This document shows positions 1 to 8,836 of a stretch of DNA of 16,872 bases, in pieces (the stretch's first letter is position 1; every line of letters begins with the position of its first letter). The DNA comes from G039029935 sp039029935. GTDB taxonomy: Bacteria; Chloroflexota; Anaerolineae; Caldilineales; Caldilineaceae. Position numbers and translations under genes: made by a program. The DNA is taken from contig JBCCFC010000112.1 of the NCBI GenBank assembly GCA_039029935.1, forward strand, positions 1-16,872, given 5' to 3'. The notes under the pieces are model-generated. The model was given only the letters and a program-made list of their open reading frames with translations. It was not told where the DNA came from and searched no databases.

Positions 1-24
1 CGGATTGAACTTTTTGTGCTTTTT

Positions 25-67
25 GAGCGCCAATTACCCAATCAAATTGGATAATTGGTGCTCTTTT
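25..67 (+). terminator. Rho-independent terminator of a gene left of the window
   Basis: Positions 25-42 pair with 46-63 in a nearly perfect stem: GAGC, one G.T wobble, seven pairs (CCAATTA/TAATTGG), one mismatch, then CCAAT/ATTGG around a 3-nt loop. A T-rich run (TTTTATTTGTTT) follows on the plus strand only; on the minus strand the stem is followed by A residues. It therefore most likely ends a plus-strand transcript entering from the left and converging on the ATPase-wHTH gene. Confidence 0.7.
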
Positions 68-227
68 ATTTGTTTATTTATTTAACAATATCTGATATGA
101 GTAGCCCAACCTTCGAGAGGCGACTACGAATGCTCTGAATATTGTCATGAATTCGACGTCACCCCCCCGAAGGTTGATGTTGGTCGTCGTATGGTCCATA
201 AACCGTATTCGGTGAATAAATACCGAC
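68..227. other. Intergenic stretch with a 9-bp inverted repeat
   Basis: No gene is visible here. CAACCTTCG at 107-115 is perfectly complementary to CGAAGGTTG at 168-176, with 52 nt between the arms. Around 196-227 are short repeats of CCG and TATT that could form small hairpins in the 3' end of the minus-strand operon. No T-run follows the arms on either strand, so this is not a classical terminator. Confidence 0.3.
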
Positions 228-1598
228 CTACCCACCCGGTGAAACCACCAACCGATACCCCCGCCCCTTCACGTTCACCAAATACTGCGGACGACTCGAA
301 TTGGGTTCAATCTTCTTGCGAATACGACGAATCAATGTCGTAATATTATTCTCATTGACATGCAGTTGCTCATGCTCTGGATAGAGCCGTTTAATCAACA
401 ATTCGGACGAACAAATTTCCCCCGCATGTTCGTAAAGTGCTTCGAGCAAGCTATACTCTTTTGGCGTCAGTGGCTCAGTTTGTTGGTTGTTGATGTACAC
501 AAGTCCGGCCTGTGTATCCACGCGCACTTGTTGTTTATCTTGTTCCGATTGCACTGGATATTTATTGGCGGCATACTGATGAAAAATGGGTGAAAAGATC
601 GCATACTCACGCTCCCCCGCACTCTTGATTAGTCCTTTGGTCAAGAGCAAATCACGCTCACGAAAGCCTGTGGAAATATCATTGGCAATGTGATTGAGCG
701 TCTGCTGCTCTTCGGGGCGTAGACCCAACCAGATGCGGTCACATTCCTGTTCAAGGTTTGGCTGGTCCTGAAGCCACTCTTCCCATGTCATCCCCATTGG
801 CTGTGAACGAATCAAACTGTCCATCAAATTTTCCAGCAAACCGGGATGCCCACCACTTAAACAAACCAGCGTATCCTTCGTCTCTGTTGTCAGTGGGATT
901 GTGCTATGGCGTCGTTCTGCAATTTGGTCAATAATCCGTATCGTGTCATCTTTGTTATAAGGCGTTAACCCCAACACAGAACGCGAAATTTTTTCATAAA
1001 AGCCTTCAACATCCTTCTCCTCAGTAGAGCGTAAATTGGCGGGGTGATCACGCATAAAAAGCGTATAGCTCAACTTATATTTATGCATATCACGTAGCGC
1101 ACGGAGATTGGCTAACGCTTGAGCAGGGAGCTTTTTGTACGAATCATCAAATTCATCCAGGATAATACAAAGTTGTAGATTGTGTTCACGAATCAACATA
1201 TGGACGGCAAGCTCAAGGGTGCGTTGAGCATAGAGCGCATTGGGTTCAAGAATCAGCTCTTTACGCAATGCCAATAACCTTTCACGTACAGACACATGCG
1301 CAGGCATGTCTCCAATCGATTCGGTCAACCCGGTGAGAATCAACTCATAGAGTGACCAGTCGTTGCCAGCCTGATTCATACGGTTGCAATCAACCCAAAT
1401 CAACAGGTGTCGTTGAGCTTCATCGCTCATATAATGTTGTTGGATGTCGGGGCGTAAAATAAATTGAATGAGTCTCGATTTGCCCATGCTAGCCGCACCG
1501 ATAATCACACAGGATTCATAGGCTTTAATCAACTCAAAGAGCGGGGCTACTAACTCCTTTCGATACGTGTGGGGGTGTGATGGTCCGATTTCTGACAT
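228..1598 (-). CDS. P-loop ATPase with C-terminal OmpR/PhoB-type winged-helix DNA-binding domain
   Basis: The 456-residue protein has a Walker A motif GAASMGKS at 34-41 and a Walker B LDEFD at 147-151, so it is an AAA+/STAND-type ATPase. A following block (GLTPY at 210-214, SGGHPGLL at 248-255) resembles the sensor and GxP regions of STAND and ORC-like ATPases. Residues about 377-452 form a Trans_reg_C winged helix: LTPKEYSLLEALYEHAG, then NNITTLIRRIRKKIEP and the terminal hairpin VNVKGRGYRL. The domain normally sits behind a receiver, which is absent here, so ATP binding rather than direct phosphorylation probably controls it. The start has a good ribosome site (AAGGAAG, 6 nt spacer). It is the last of four same-strand genes and the only one with a clear DNA-binding domain, so it is the likely transcriptional output; its targets are unknown. 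Confidence 0.85.
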   Translation of the reverse strand: MSEIGPSHPHTYRKELVAPLFELIKAYESCVIIGAASMGKSRLIQFILRPDIQQHYMSDEAQRHLLIWVDCNRMNQAGNDWSLYELILTGLTESIGDMPAHVSVRERLLALRKELILEPNALYAQRTLELAVHMLIREHNLQLCIILDEFDDSYKKLPAQALANLRALRDMHKYKLSYTLFMRDHPANLRSTEEKDVEGFYEKISRSVLGLTPYNKDDTIRIIDQIAERRHSTIPLTTETKDTLVCLSGGHPGLLENLMDSLIRSQPMGMTWEEWLQDQPNLEQECDRIWLGLRPEEQQTLNHIANDISTGFRERDLLLTKGLIKSAGEREYAIFSPIFHQYAANKYPVQSEQDKQQVRVDTQAGLVYINNQQTEPLTPKEYSLLEALYEHAGEICSSELLIKRLYPEHEQLHVNENNITTLIRRIRKKIEPNSSRPQYLVNVKGRGYRLVVSPGG

Positions 1599-1637
1599 TA
1601 CTAACTTCCTTTTCTTATTTTTAATAGCATTTTAACG

Positions 1638-1754
1638 AGTCAGCTAGTCAGCTAGTCAGCATTTCAGCATTTCAGGCCGATAAGCTTACAAGCTGGCAAG
1701 CTGAGTTGCTGGGTAGCTGACAGGCTGACTAGCTAAGTAGCTGACTAGCTGACT
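1638..1754 (-). repeat. Self-complementary intergenic repeat (AGTCAGCT units)
   Basis: The gap between the receiver-kinase-like gene and the ATPase gene consists largely of short units of the type AGTCAGCT, AAGCT and GCTGACT. AGTCAGCTAGTCAGC at 1638-1652 is perfectly complementary to 1740-1754, and AGCTAGTCAGC at 1650-1660 to 1724-1734, so the whole segment can fold on itself. The right arm overlaps the stop codon of the upstream gene (1753-1755). No clear T-run follows. It may be an mRNA-stability or partial-termination hairpin within the operon, or a dispersed intergenic repeat family. Confidence 0.6.
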
Positions 1755-3555
1755 ACCTGTCTATAGTACCCAACCAAGCCGATGGTGGCCAAGGTCTATC
1801 TGCATAGAGGCAATCAAGCCGCTCACAGAGCATTGCTGCCATCAGCATCGACCATGCCTCCGCACGTTGAGCCTCAGCCTGATCCGTCCATTTTGTATAG
1901 TTACGCAACACCGAATGGAGTGTTTCCATAAATAATGCCCAGTAGTATTCTTCGATGTTTTGTACATCTGTGACTTGGGGGATGAGCATTCGTAAGTGAC
2001 CGATGATACGATAAACTCGCTCAATACGTTGGAGTAACTCGGGTGTTGTTGGCTTGGTCAAATTTATCTCGGGCATGGGTTCAATAAAACTGTCGGGCTG
2101 CAACAGTGCAATGCCCAACTTGACCGCCAGGGGGAACTCCTCTGGCGCAAAACTCAAAAAACGCAACAGCGTGCTGACCTCAAGCTCGGTAAAGTCACGC
2201 AGGACATGCCCCGGCCCTGTGCGTTCAAAATCAATCAGCCGTGTCTGCTCAAAGCTATCGACAAAGACATTGCCAAGGTGCAAATCACCGTGTGTGGGTA
2301 CATCCCATCGTGTGGTGAAACGGCTCTGATGACGATGCTCTTTGGCCCAGCGCACGGGGTTGGGCAGGGCAAATGGCAACGAGTCAAGCTGGATGCGTTC
2401 GCCTTTTTGCTGATAGGTATCAAGCCGCTCCAACTTTGGCAACATGTCGCGATAATGGTCATACAATACCAAAGAGGACAGACTGCTAGGTGCTTGATAC
2501 CAATTGCGCAATGTTTTTATAAAGAGCGACGTGACTGCCTCACAGAGCCGTTCGGTTGGATAGGCAAAGTCCTCAAAGCAGTGGCTCAACAGGCGACGAT
2601 CATTCATCCCTAAATTCGTGTAGCGAATTGCACCCAAATCCCACAATGTCTGGACATCGCTGCTATCTTGGATATGAGTGCGATGGTCTGAACTGAGCAG
2701 TCGATGCGCATATTGGTAATAAGCGTAGGTTTCATTCTCTACATTGTCAACCGAGGTGAACTTGACGATATTGGGCACTTGCCAAAACCCATCCACTGAT
2801 TTGGCATGGGCAATAAAGACAATGGAGCGCGTGGTTGTTTTTTGCTGTGATCGTGCATAACTCGACGAGCGCGAACCGTCATCAATGAGCTCTAGCTGAA
2901 TTTCCGTCACGCGCGCAGAACTGGACTGTTCCACATCAGTGTACAGTCGATACAACAGCAACTGTGCCTGTTCATACATGATCCGTGACCAGTTGAGCTT
3001 TCCGTTCACAGCTTTGTCACGTGTATCGGCATGGGCATCTTTGATAGCAAGACGGCCAATGATCTCATCCATTTCATTGGTATCCACATTCACGCCATCA
3101 GGCCATTGAATATGAATATAGTCGTTACACATATCGCCCAATGCAGACTGGATACGCTCGTGAAGCTCTTGGGGACCTTCCTCCTTGCCAATCATGTCCC
3201 ACGCTTTTTGCTCACGCAGAGCCTCACGCGTGGTCTGGCGGTCGCCATAGGCTGTGACAATAATGGCGCGGGTTGGTCCTAGTCTCGACACAAGCTCTAA
3301 CCCGCTACGGTCATTGCGGTCGTCATCATCACGCAGACGCATATCCACAATCGCCACATGGCAGCGATATTGATAGGCTAACGCAACTGCGTTCTCTAAT
3401 AGTTCATCTCCCCTCCCTTCTGCAATGATTGGATATAATCCCCATTTTTCGACATTTATCTGATGCATGTTGCGATAGATTGGGTCATTGTCAACGATTA
3501 AAACACGACGGCGACAAGTGCATGGTTTTCGATTGCAGCTCGATGCATGGCTCAT
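1753..3555 (-). CDS. Receiver domain fused to an APH/protein-kinase-like phosphotransferase domain
   Basis: Numbering follows the longer GTG-start form (615 residues from 3600). The preferred start is the ATG at 3555 (Met16), with AAAGGA just upstream; the GTG has only a weak site. After a cysteine-rich stretch (CNRKPCTC, 22-29), residues 32-156 are an intact receiver: D37/D39 acidic pair, phospho-acceptor D86 in VAIVDMRL, T116 and K139. Residues about 200-600 resemble the aminoglycoside phosphotransferase/choline-kinase branch of the kinase fold: a possible ATP-binding K280 (NIVKF) with an acidic helix ENE, the catalytic loop HGDLHLGN at 437-444 and the metal motif IDFE at 456-459. From memory such domains occur in Pfam's 'ternary complex associated domain 9' family; this was not checked. 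Likely role: phosphorylation of the receiver gates transfer of phosphate to an unknown substrate. No membrane segment is seen, so it is cytoplasmic. Confidence 0.8.
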   Translation of the reverse strand: MSHASSCNRKPCTCRRRVLIVDNDPIYRNMHQINVEKWGLYPIIAEGRGDELLENAVALAYQYRCHVAIVDMRLRDDDDRNDRSGLELVSRLGPTRAIIVTAYGDRQTTREALREQKAWDMIGKEEGPQELHERIQSALGDMCNDYIHIQWPDGVNVDTNEMDEIIGRLAIKDAHADTRDKAVNGKLNWSRIMYEQAQLLLYRLYTDVEQSSSARVTEIQLELIDDGSRSSSYARSQQKTTTRSIVFIAHAKSVDGFWQVPNIVKFTSVDNVENETYAYYQYAHRLLSSDHRTHIQDSSDVQTLWDLGAIRYTNLGMNDRRLLSHCFEDFAYPTERLCEAVTSLFIKTLRNWYQAPSSLSSLVLYDHYRDMLPKLERLDTYQQKGERIQLDSLPFALPNPVRWAKEHRHQSRFTTRWDVPTHGDLHLGNVFVDSFEQTRLIDFERTGPGHVLRDFTELEVSTLLRFLSFAPEEFPLAVKLGIALLQPDSFIEPMPEINLTKPTTPELLQRIERVYRIIGHLRMLIPQVTDVQNIEEYYWALFMETLHSVLRNYTKWTDQAEAQRAEAWSMLMAAMLCERLDCLYADRPWPPSAWLGTIDR

Positions 3556-3633
3556 CTCATCCTTTGTCCCTTCAGGTTTTGATGTTTGAGGCGATTCCAC
3601 AAATCAAATACTCAATTGATGTTTCGTATAGAA

Positions 3634-3703
3634 TTATGAGGTAGTGAGGGGGCAATGGCAGCTTTTTGTAAAAATTAACCATTGCCCCCTCACCACCTCA
3701 TAA
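3634..3703 (-). terminator. Long intergenic hairpin (25-bp stem)
   Basis: TTATGAGGTAGTGAG... at 3634-3658 pairs along 25 positions with 3679-3703 around a 20-nt loop. The single imperfect position is a G.U pair when read as minus-strand RNA but an A.C mismatch as plus-strand RNA, which fits folding of the operon transcript. It begins two bases downstream of the stop of the 1676-residue kinase gene. The T-run lies in the loop rather than after the stem, so it may be a processing or stability element, or a partial terminator, rather than a full stop. Confidence 0.65.
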
Positions 3704-3705
3704 CC

Positions 3706-6700
3706 CTATGGGATCATTACTTCTGTGGAATGACCTGAAATAGGTATAGTAATTGAAAATGTTGCACCCTCATCGGGTACATATGGTAATAGGCGAATTT
3801 TGCCTTTCATACGTTCGATTTCGCTGCTGGCAAAGAGCAGCCCGTAGCCACGTTCGCTGCTATTTTCCCGCGTTGAAATCGGTGCGCTAAACAAGGTCCG
3901 CCGAATGGTCATGTCGGAAATTCCCACACCGTTGTCTTGAATCTGTAATTCCAGATAGCCATTCTCAACCACCTTGGTGCGGATCGTGATTTTTGTTTCG
4001 GGCTTGGTTTTGGTCGCCTCCAACGCATTATGGATAAGTCCTCGCATAATACGGGTGAGCGCAAAGGGGTGGGCCTGGATTTCAACACCAGTAGCATCAA
4101 ATTCAAACGTGAGCTGTGTTTCTGGCGCGCGCCGCTCGATAATCTCCTGTGTGTTTGATTGAATAAAGGGTTCAATGTCAATCGTCTCAAACTGCTCTGG
4201 GTCATTTTTGGTCTGCGCCATGACACCAGCCAACGTTTTGGCCGCAGTCTCAATGTCGTTGAGATAGATACGACCCTCCTCCGAAAGGGCAGGCTCATCT
4301 TTGAGCCAATAGGTGTAATTACGAATAAACCCAATCTGCCGGTTGATGTCATGGGCAATCTCTGCGGCCCATGCTGTTGCCGTCGCAATCGTATCTTTAC
4401 GCCGCAGTGAGTTGGTCAGAAAGTCGCGCTCAAGGGCAAAGCGAATCTGCTTGGCGATTCCCCAAATAGTCAACTCGTCATCACGCGAGAACCGATTCGG
4501 CTCCTCGCTTTCCAAAACCAAAACGCCCAGCAAGCTGTTGATGCTGGGTTCCTCACTATAAAGGGTAATCGTAAATTGTGATTTGGTCCGCCGAATCAAG
4601 GGCAGATAGGTGGCGTGTAGATGCGCCGGAAACGGCGTACCCTCGGACCGTGCGCGATCTTTGTAATAAAAATGAGAACGACAGACATCCCCCTGATTAC
4701 ACAGCAATTTTCGACCTTGTTCAAGACTAAGCGTTGTCAGCGAACCCGTCATCGACGCATGATTGACAGGAATTGGTTGATAGTCCAAATAGTCAGGGTG
4801 GTCGATAGGGTAAAATTCTTCAACACCGGGTACAAACTCCAGATGATGAAAATCCTCATTATATAGCTCGATGCTGGCGACGGCATCGGGAAACAAATCT
4901 TGTAATTTATCCAATATTCGATGCAGTGTCTCTTCCATGTTGAGATTGCCCGCAATAGTGTCGGCAATCTCAACCGCCGCCTCGTGACGACCCCGCTCCT
5001 TGGTCCGTTGTTCCAGCAACAACGAATCATGCACACTGGATGCCACAAAGCGCGCCAACATATCCAGCCGCGTTTGCTCCTCTTCTCGGAAGTGGTGTGG
5101 TTGTTCATAAATGAAACACATCACACCCACCTCCTGTCGCTGCACCAAAAGGGGGAAAAGCGCAACCGAAGCAGCCTGTGGAAGCCATTGCGGTTTAAAT
5201 CGTTGAACCACCGGACACTCATGAGGCGTTTTTGCATATGAAATGCACTGTCCTGCAAGCACAGCATGAACGGCCTCTTGAAAATTGGGTTCGATGTTGC
5301 CCTGTGTCCATCCACATGCATCCGGCAGACCAAACGCACTGCCACATAATATCTCCTCTGTCTCTGGATGCTTATACCAAAGTGCCATCGCTGATAGCTC
5401 TGGCATGGTATGGCGGATGGCAATTGCAACCTGTTTTAGTGTGTCGTTCAAATCAGACGGTTCCGTAATTTTACGCGCAGTTTCCTGCATCTGTTGTAGT
5501 TGTCGTTGTCTACGCACATTGTCCAATGCCTGCGCCACTGTATCTGCCAGCCGCCCCAACATGGCGACATGTTGCTGTGTCAGTGTATGGTTCGCCGCGC
5601 AATCCACAGGCGACTCAACTGTTAGCACACCAATCACCTCGCGACTGGTGTTCTTAATCGGCACATCAATCTCTCGCACTGTGCCAAATCCCCGATCATA
5701 AAAATGCTCATAGGCTGGCTCTCTCACATTATGGGCAAAAATTGTCTGCCCTGTTTGCCATGCCTGCCCACTCAACCCACGATAGATATCGGTCGTACTC
5801 CGGCGTTGAATCGTTTCAGAATCGATCTCTAGCCAATAGTCACGACGATATTCAATCGGCTTTGTCTCCAAATCGACAACCACACGCCAAGCTTTGAGCG
5901 AAATTTCACAATGAACAGGGATCGACGTCAGAAGTTTTCGCGTTGTATAGAGCAATGTTGTGATCAAATCTTCTTCATTGACATTGGTCAGCGCTCGGTC
6001 CTGAAGCGTACTCAGTAAATCTAGCTCCTCACGGCTCGACTGTAACTGCGCCTCGGCTTCCTGCTTGGCTGCATGGACTTGGGTTAAATCGGTTTTATAA
6101 CGAAGCGTCACCGCCGCCATCTGTGCAAAATTTCGCACCAGACGAATCTGTTGCACATTAAAGTTTTGCGGTGTTCGGTAGTTGATAAAAAGTATCCCCA
6201 GAATTTTATCTGGATTCAAAACGCCGCGAATAGGCGCACCGATGAAGGCACGGATATCCTGTGCTCGAAAAAGCGGATGTTTACGGAGGGCAACCCCTCC
6301 ATACGACCCTGTATGTTGATGAATATCGTTAATGGCAAGCGTGTTCGATTCCAAAATATTTTTTGTAAAATTCCCCACATGATATTCATATCCTAACTCA
6401 TACCCTAGTGGCCGCTGGTCGTCAACACCAAGCCACGCCCCTTGCTCGAAATCAAAAAATAACTCACCTTTCCCATCTTTCTGGAGTGGGCAAATCGTGA
6501 CGATATCTGCCTGTGTTGCCGCTTGTAGTTCTTGGCAAATCTCGTGCAAGGTTTTCTGGACTGGTTTATATGCTGCATTTGCTAAGATTTTGGGCATATG
6601 CTCCATCATCTCTGTCTGCGTCCGGCTAGTTTGAACGTTTTGGTAGATCAGCCCTGCTTGGTCGGTCAGTCGGTCAATATGTTGGAGTGTCCCAATCTCC

Positions 6701-8736
6701 TGTGGCTCTTTTTCCCAGATATTATCCATGATGACGACGCCCAGCAACTCTTCTCCTGCACGAACGGGGACCAGCGCATACTCGGTTTGACCAAATTTTT
6801 CAATAAATGTTTGGGGGAGTCGTGTCTTCGCCGCCTGTTTGCTGACATGGACAGCCCGTTTATAGTGAATTACCTCCATCATCGCACTATCTCTGCCCGT
6901 AATATCAATCTGCCAACCCTTCACAAATTGCTCAACCGCTGTCTGATTGACACGCCCAGACTGTAGCTTTTGCAGGTAAAGATCAAAATGCATACCCTCT
7001 TCGACATCTGTTTTCCAATCCTGCTCTGCATTCGACCAATCAAAATGACCAATCCCCATATGACCACAGAGTGTATAGTTCGTCCCCTCTTGCTCTAGCA
7101 TAAAGAGCACAGCACGGTCAAAGCCAAACCCATACCCGGCTGTAATCGCGGTGAGAACAGCGTGCCATAACCAATCATCTCTCTGCTCTGCCAAAATCAG
7201 AAGTTGTTGGCTGACATGCTGAATCAACTGTAGTTGTTTGGTGCGCTTACTTTCGAGTTCATGCAACCAACTTGTCTGAATCAATCCCGTTAGCTGGTTG
7301 GCAACCTCACGAAAGAGTTTATATTGGGTTTGCGTGTAGTTTGAGGTGTTTTTCGTCGCGTAAGCGCGTTTTTGTCGCGAGCATAGGGTTGACTTTACCA
7401 TAGAACAGCCGCGTTCTACAATAATTGCGCCAATCGTGCGCCCACCACTCATCAATGGCGTTCCCATCCACGCATGAGTCTCTGCCAACTCACTCAGGTC
7501 AAGCTGATGGGCATTGCCATAGGCCACAATCTCACTATGCGATGATAGAAACAGGGGGGCTGCTGTCTTCACTAAATGGCTGGTCAGGCTTTGATCATCC
7601 AGCCGACGCCATTGCGGATTTGGCATGGCATGGTTATCGACCCACAGGCGTTCATTAATCCAAAGTGGACTCTCCTTCTCTTTGAGTACAACGTGGTAGT
7701 TGCCACCACCAAGCGTCCCTACCAATTCGGCATGAATGGTACTCAATAATCGATGAACACTGGCGGCACCATTTTGGTGGTGGTCGATGCTTTGGACCTG
7801 ATGCGAGATACGGCGCACCATTTCAGAGGCTTGGTTTGCAAGATATTCAGCCTCATAGCGCTTGGCGCGACTCAACGCGGCTGAGGCTTGGTGCGAGAAA
7901 AGCCGTAAAAGTCGTCGCCGTTCCACATGGATAGGCCGCTCAAATGTATAGTTGTCCAGTGCCAACAGGGCCAGACACCCTTCTTTATCACGTAAGGCCA
8001 TGCTTGCCCACTGCCCCACTGGGCGTGGAAAAACCTCAGCATCCATTGCCTTTTCTAAAGGAGTCAATCCATACTGCTGCGGTTGAAAAAAGACTGCATC
8101 TTCGGCGGCAAGTGTCTGTTGTGCATAGGGGTTTTCGGCAATAGGATAGACGGCATCCTCACCTTGCAACAATGTTTCGCTGAACGCCTCACTCCCGACT
8201 TGGCTCAATGGCACCAGACACTGCTTATTCTTGTCTATGCTATACAGCCGCGCTCGTTCAAATCCGAGCTCGACACTGCCCCGCGTAATGACATCTGCAA
8301 CTTCTTTAAGCGACATCGCCTGCTGTGTCTCCTGAGCAATTTCTTGAAGAATTTGCACACCGCGAATACTGTCCAGCCGCCACACAAGCTCGTTGATTAA
8401 AAACGGTTTATGCAGATACCCATACGCCCCCGTTTCATAGGCGCGCATCCCGATCTCAGCATCATCATAACCCGTCAATATAATCGCCTCCGCATAGGGG
8501 TTGGCCTGTTTGAGCTGTGCCATTAACTCAATTCCATCAATTTCGGGACCCAGACGATGATCAATAAGGAAGATATGGAATGGTGTTTCCGCTGCTGCCG
8601 CCAAATCCTGTGCCTGCATCGGGTCCGAGGTGAATTCAACCGCATAGGTGCGCCCATGATCTTCACGCCGCAATCGCCGTGCCAATTGTTTGCAATAGAT
8701 GGGATCATCGTCGATCAGTAAGATATGTGTTTTCAT
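3706..8736 (-). CDS. Hybrid histidine kinase: N-terminal receiver, about seven GAF modules, HisKA-like and HATPase_c domains
   Basis: 1676 residues, cytoplasmic, no membrane segments. Residues 1-126 are an intact receiver (D9-D11 acidic cluster in LLIDDDP, phospho-acceptor D59 in FLIDHRLGP, T88, K110). Then come about seven GAF or GAF-like modules at roughly 130-305, 305-500, 500-710, 710-910, 910-1080, 1080-1255 and 1255-1450, recognised by recurring core strands such as GVLTVESP and LGVLVLESEE. The kinase core follows: H-box EIAHDINRQIG with H1462, N-box LIHNALEA with N1570, G1 QDNGVGI at 1600-1606 and G2 ERGYGLLFA around 1630. The H-box is unusual: HD instead of HE and no proline, as in some cyanobacterial and Chloroflexota GAF kinases. 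An N-terminal receiver suggests it accepts phosphate from another kinase, probably the S1-kinase encoded just upstream. Ligands of the GAF modules cannot be told. AGGG lies 9 nt before the ATG. Confidence 0.9.
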   Translation of the reverse strand: MKTHILLIDDDPIYCKQLARRLRREDHGRTYAVEFTSDPMQAQDLAAAAETPFHIFLIDHRLGPEIDGIELMAQLKQANPYAEAIILTGYDDAEIGMRAYETGAYGYLHKPFLINELVWRLDSIRGVQILQEIAQETQQAMSLKEVADVITRGSVELGFERARLYSIDKNKQCLVPLSQVGSEAFSETLLQGEDAVYPIAENPYAQQTLAAEDAVFFQPQQYGLTPLEKAMDAEVFPRPVGQWASMALRDKEGCLALLALDNYTFERPIHVERRRLLRLFSHQASAALSRAKRYEAEYLANQASEMVRRISHQVQSIDHHQNGAASVHRLLSTIHAELVGTLGGGNYHVVLKEKESPLWINERLWVDNHAMPNPQWRRLDDQSLTSHLVKTAAPLFLSSHSEIVAYGNAHQLDLSELAETHAWMGTPLMSGGRTIGAIIVERGCSMVKSTLCSRQKRAYATKNTSNYTQTQYKLFREVANQLTGLIQTSWLHELESKRTKQLQLIQHVSQQLLILAEQRDDWLWHAVLTAITAGYGFGFDRAVLFMLEQEGTNYTLCGHMGIGHFDWSNAEQDWKTDVEEGMHFDLYLQKLQSGRVNQTAVEQFVKGWQIDITGRDSAMMEVIHYKRAVHVSKQAAKTRLPQTFIEKFGQTEYALVPVRAGEELLGVVIMDNIWEKEPQEIGTLQHIDRLTDQAGLIYQNVQTSRTQTEMMEHMPKILANAAYKPVQKTLHEICQELQAATQADIVTICPLQKDGKGELFFDFEQGAWLGVDDQRPLGYELGYEYHVGNFTKNILESNTLAINDIHQHTGSYGGVALRKHPLFRAQDIRAFIGAPIRGVLNPDKILGILFINYRTPQNFNVQQIRLVRNFAQMAAVTLRYKTDLTQVHAAKQEAEAQLQSSREELDLLSTLQDRALTNVNEEDLITTLLYTTRKLLTSIPVHCEISLKAWRVVVDLETKPIEYRRDYWLEIDSETIQRRSTTDIYRGLSGQAWQTGQTIFAHNVREPAYEHFYDRGFGTVREIDVPIKNTSREVIGVLTVESPVDCAANHTLTQQHVAMLGRLADTVAQALDNVRRQRQLQQMQETARKITEPSDLNDTLKQVAIAIRHTMPELSAMALWYKHPETEEILCGSAFGLPDACGWTQGNIEPNFQEAVHAVLAGQCISYAKTPHECPVVQRFKPQWLPQAASVALFPLLVQRQEVGVMCFIYEQPHHFREEEQTRLDMLARFVASSVHDSLLLEQRTKERGRHEAAVEIADTIAGNLNMEETLHRILDKLQDLFPDAVASIELYNEDFHHLEFVPGVEEFYPIDHPDYLDYQPIPVNHASMTGSLTTLSLEQGRKLLCNQGDVCRSHFYYKDRARSEGTPFPAHLHATYLPLIRRTKSQFTITLYSEEPSINSLLGVLVLESEEPNRFSRDDELTIWGIAKQIRFALERDFLTNSLRRKDTIATATAWAAEIAHDINRQIGFIRNYTYWLKDEPALSEEGRIYLNDIETAAKTLAGVMAQTKNDPEQFETIDIEPFIQSNTQEIIERRAPETQLTFEFDATGVEIQAHPFALTRIMRGLIHNALEATKTKPETKITIRTKVVENGYLELQIQDNGVGISDMTIRRTLFSAPISTRENSSERGYGLLFASSEIERMKGKIRLLPYVPDEGATFSITIPISGHSTEVMIP

Positions 8737-8748
8737 GTGGTTTTTCCC

Positions 8749-8805
8749 TTACTCTAACACTTCCAGGAACGGAAGACAGACGACTCGACATACTAGAGTA
8801 TTCAT
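8749..8805 (-). CDS. Possible 18-residue leader ORF
   Basis: In the 100-bp gap between the two kinase genes an ATG at 8805 opens an 18-codon frame (MNTLVCRVVCLPFLEVLE) ending in TAA 12 nt before the ATG of the 1676-residue kinase. A strong Shine-Dalgarno-like stretch, AGGAAGGGGGC, directly precedes it. Its translation could couple to or control the next gene. The product has no recognisable motif apart from two cysteines. With so short a frame chance is a real alternative. Confidence 0.25.
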   Translation of the reverse strand: MNTLVCRVVCLPFLEVLE

Positions 8806-8836
8806 GCCCCCTTCCTAGAAGTAAGTTCTGCCCCAA

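Noticed and set aside
2206..2613. 135-codon plus-strand frame within the receiver-phosphotransferase gene
   Set aside because: Fully antisense to the catalytic domain carrying HGDLHLGN; no ribosome site and no recognisable motif.
5285..5701. 138-codon plus-strand frame within the multi-GAF kinase gene
   Set aside because: Lies antisense to a strongly supported coding region, has no ribosome site, and its cysteine/serine-rich sequence is typical of an antisense shadow.
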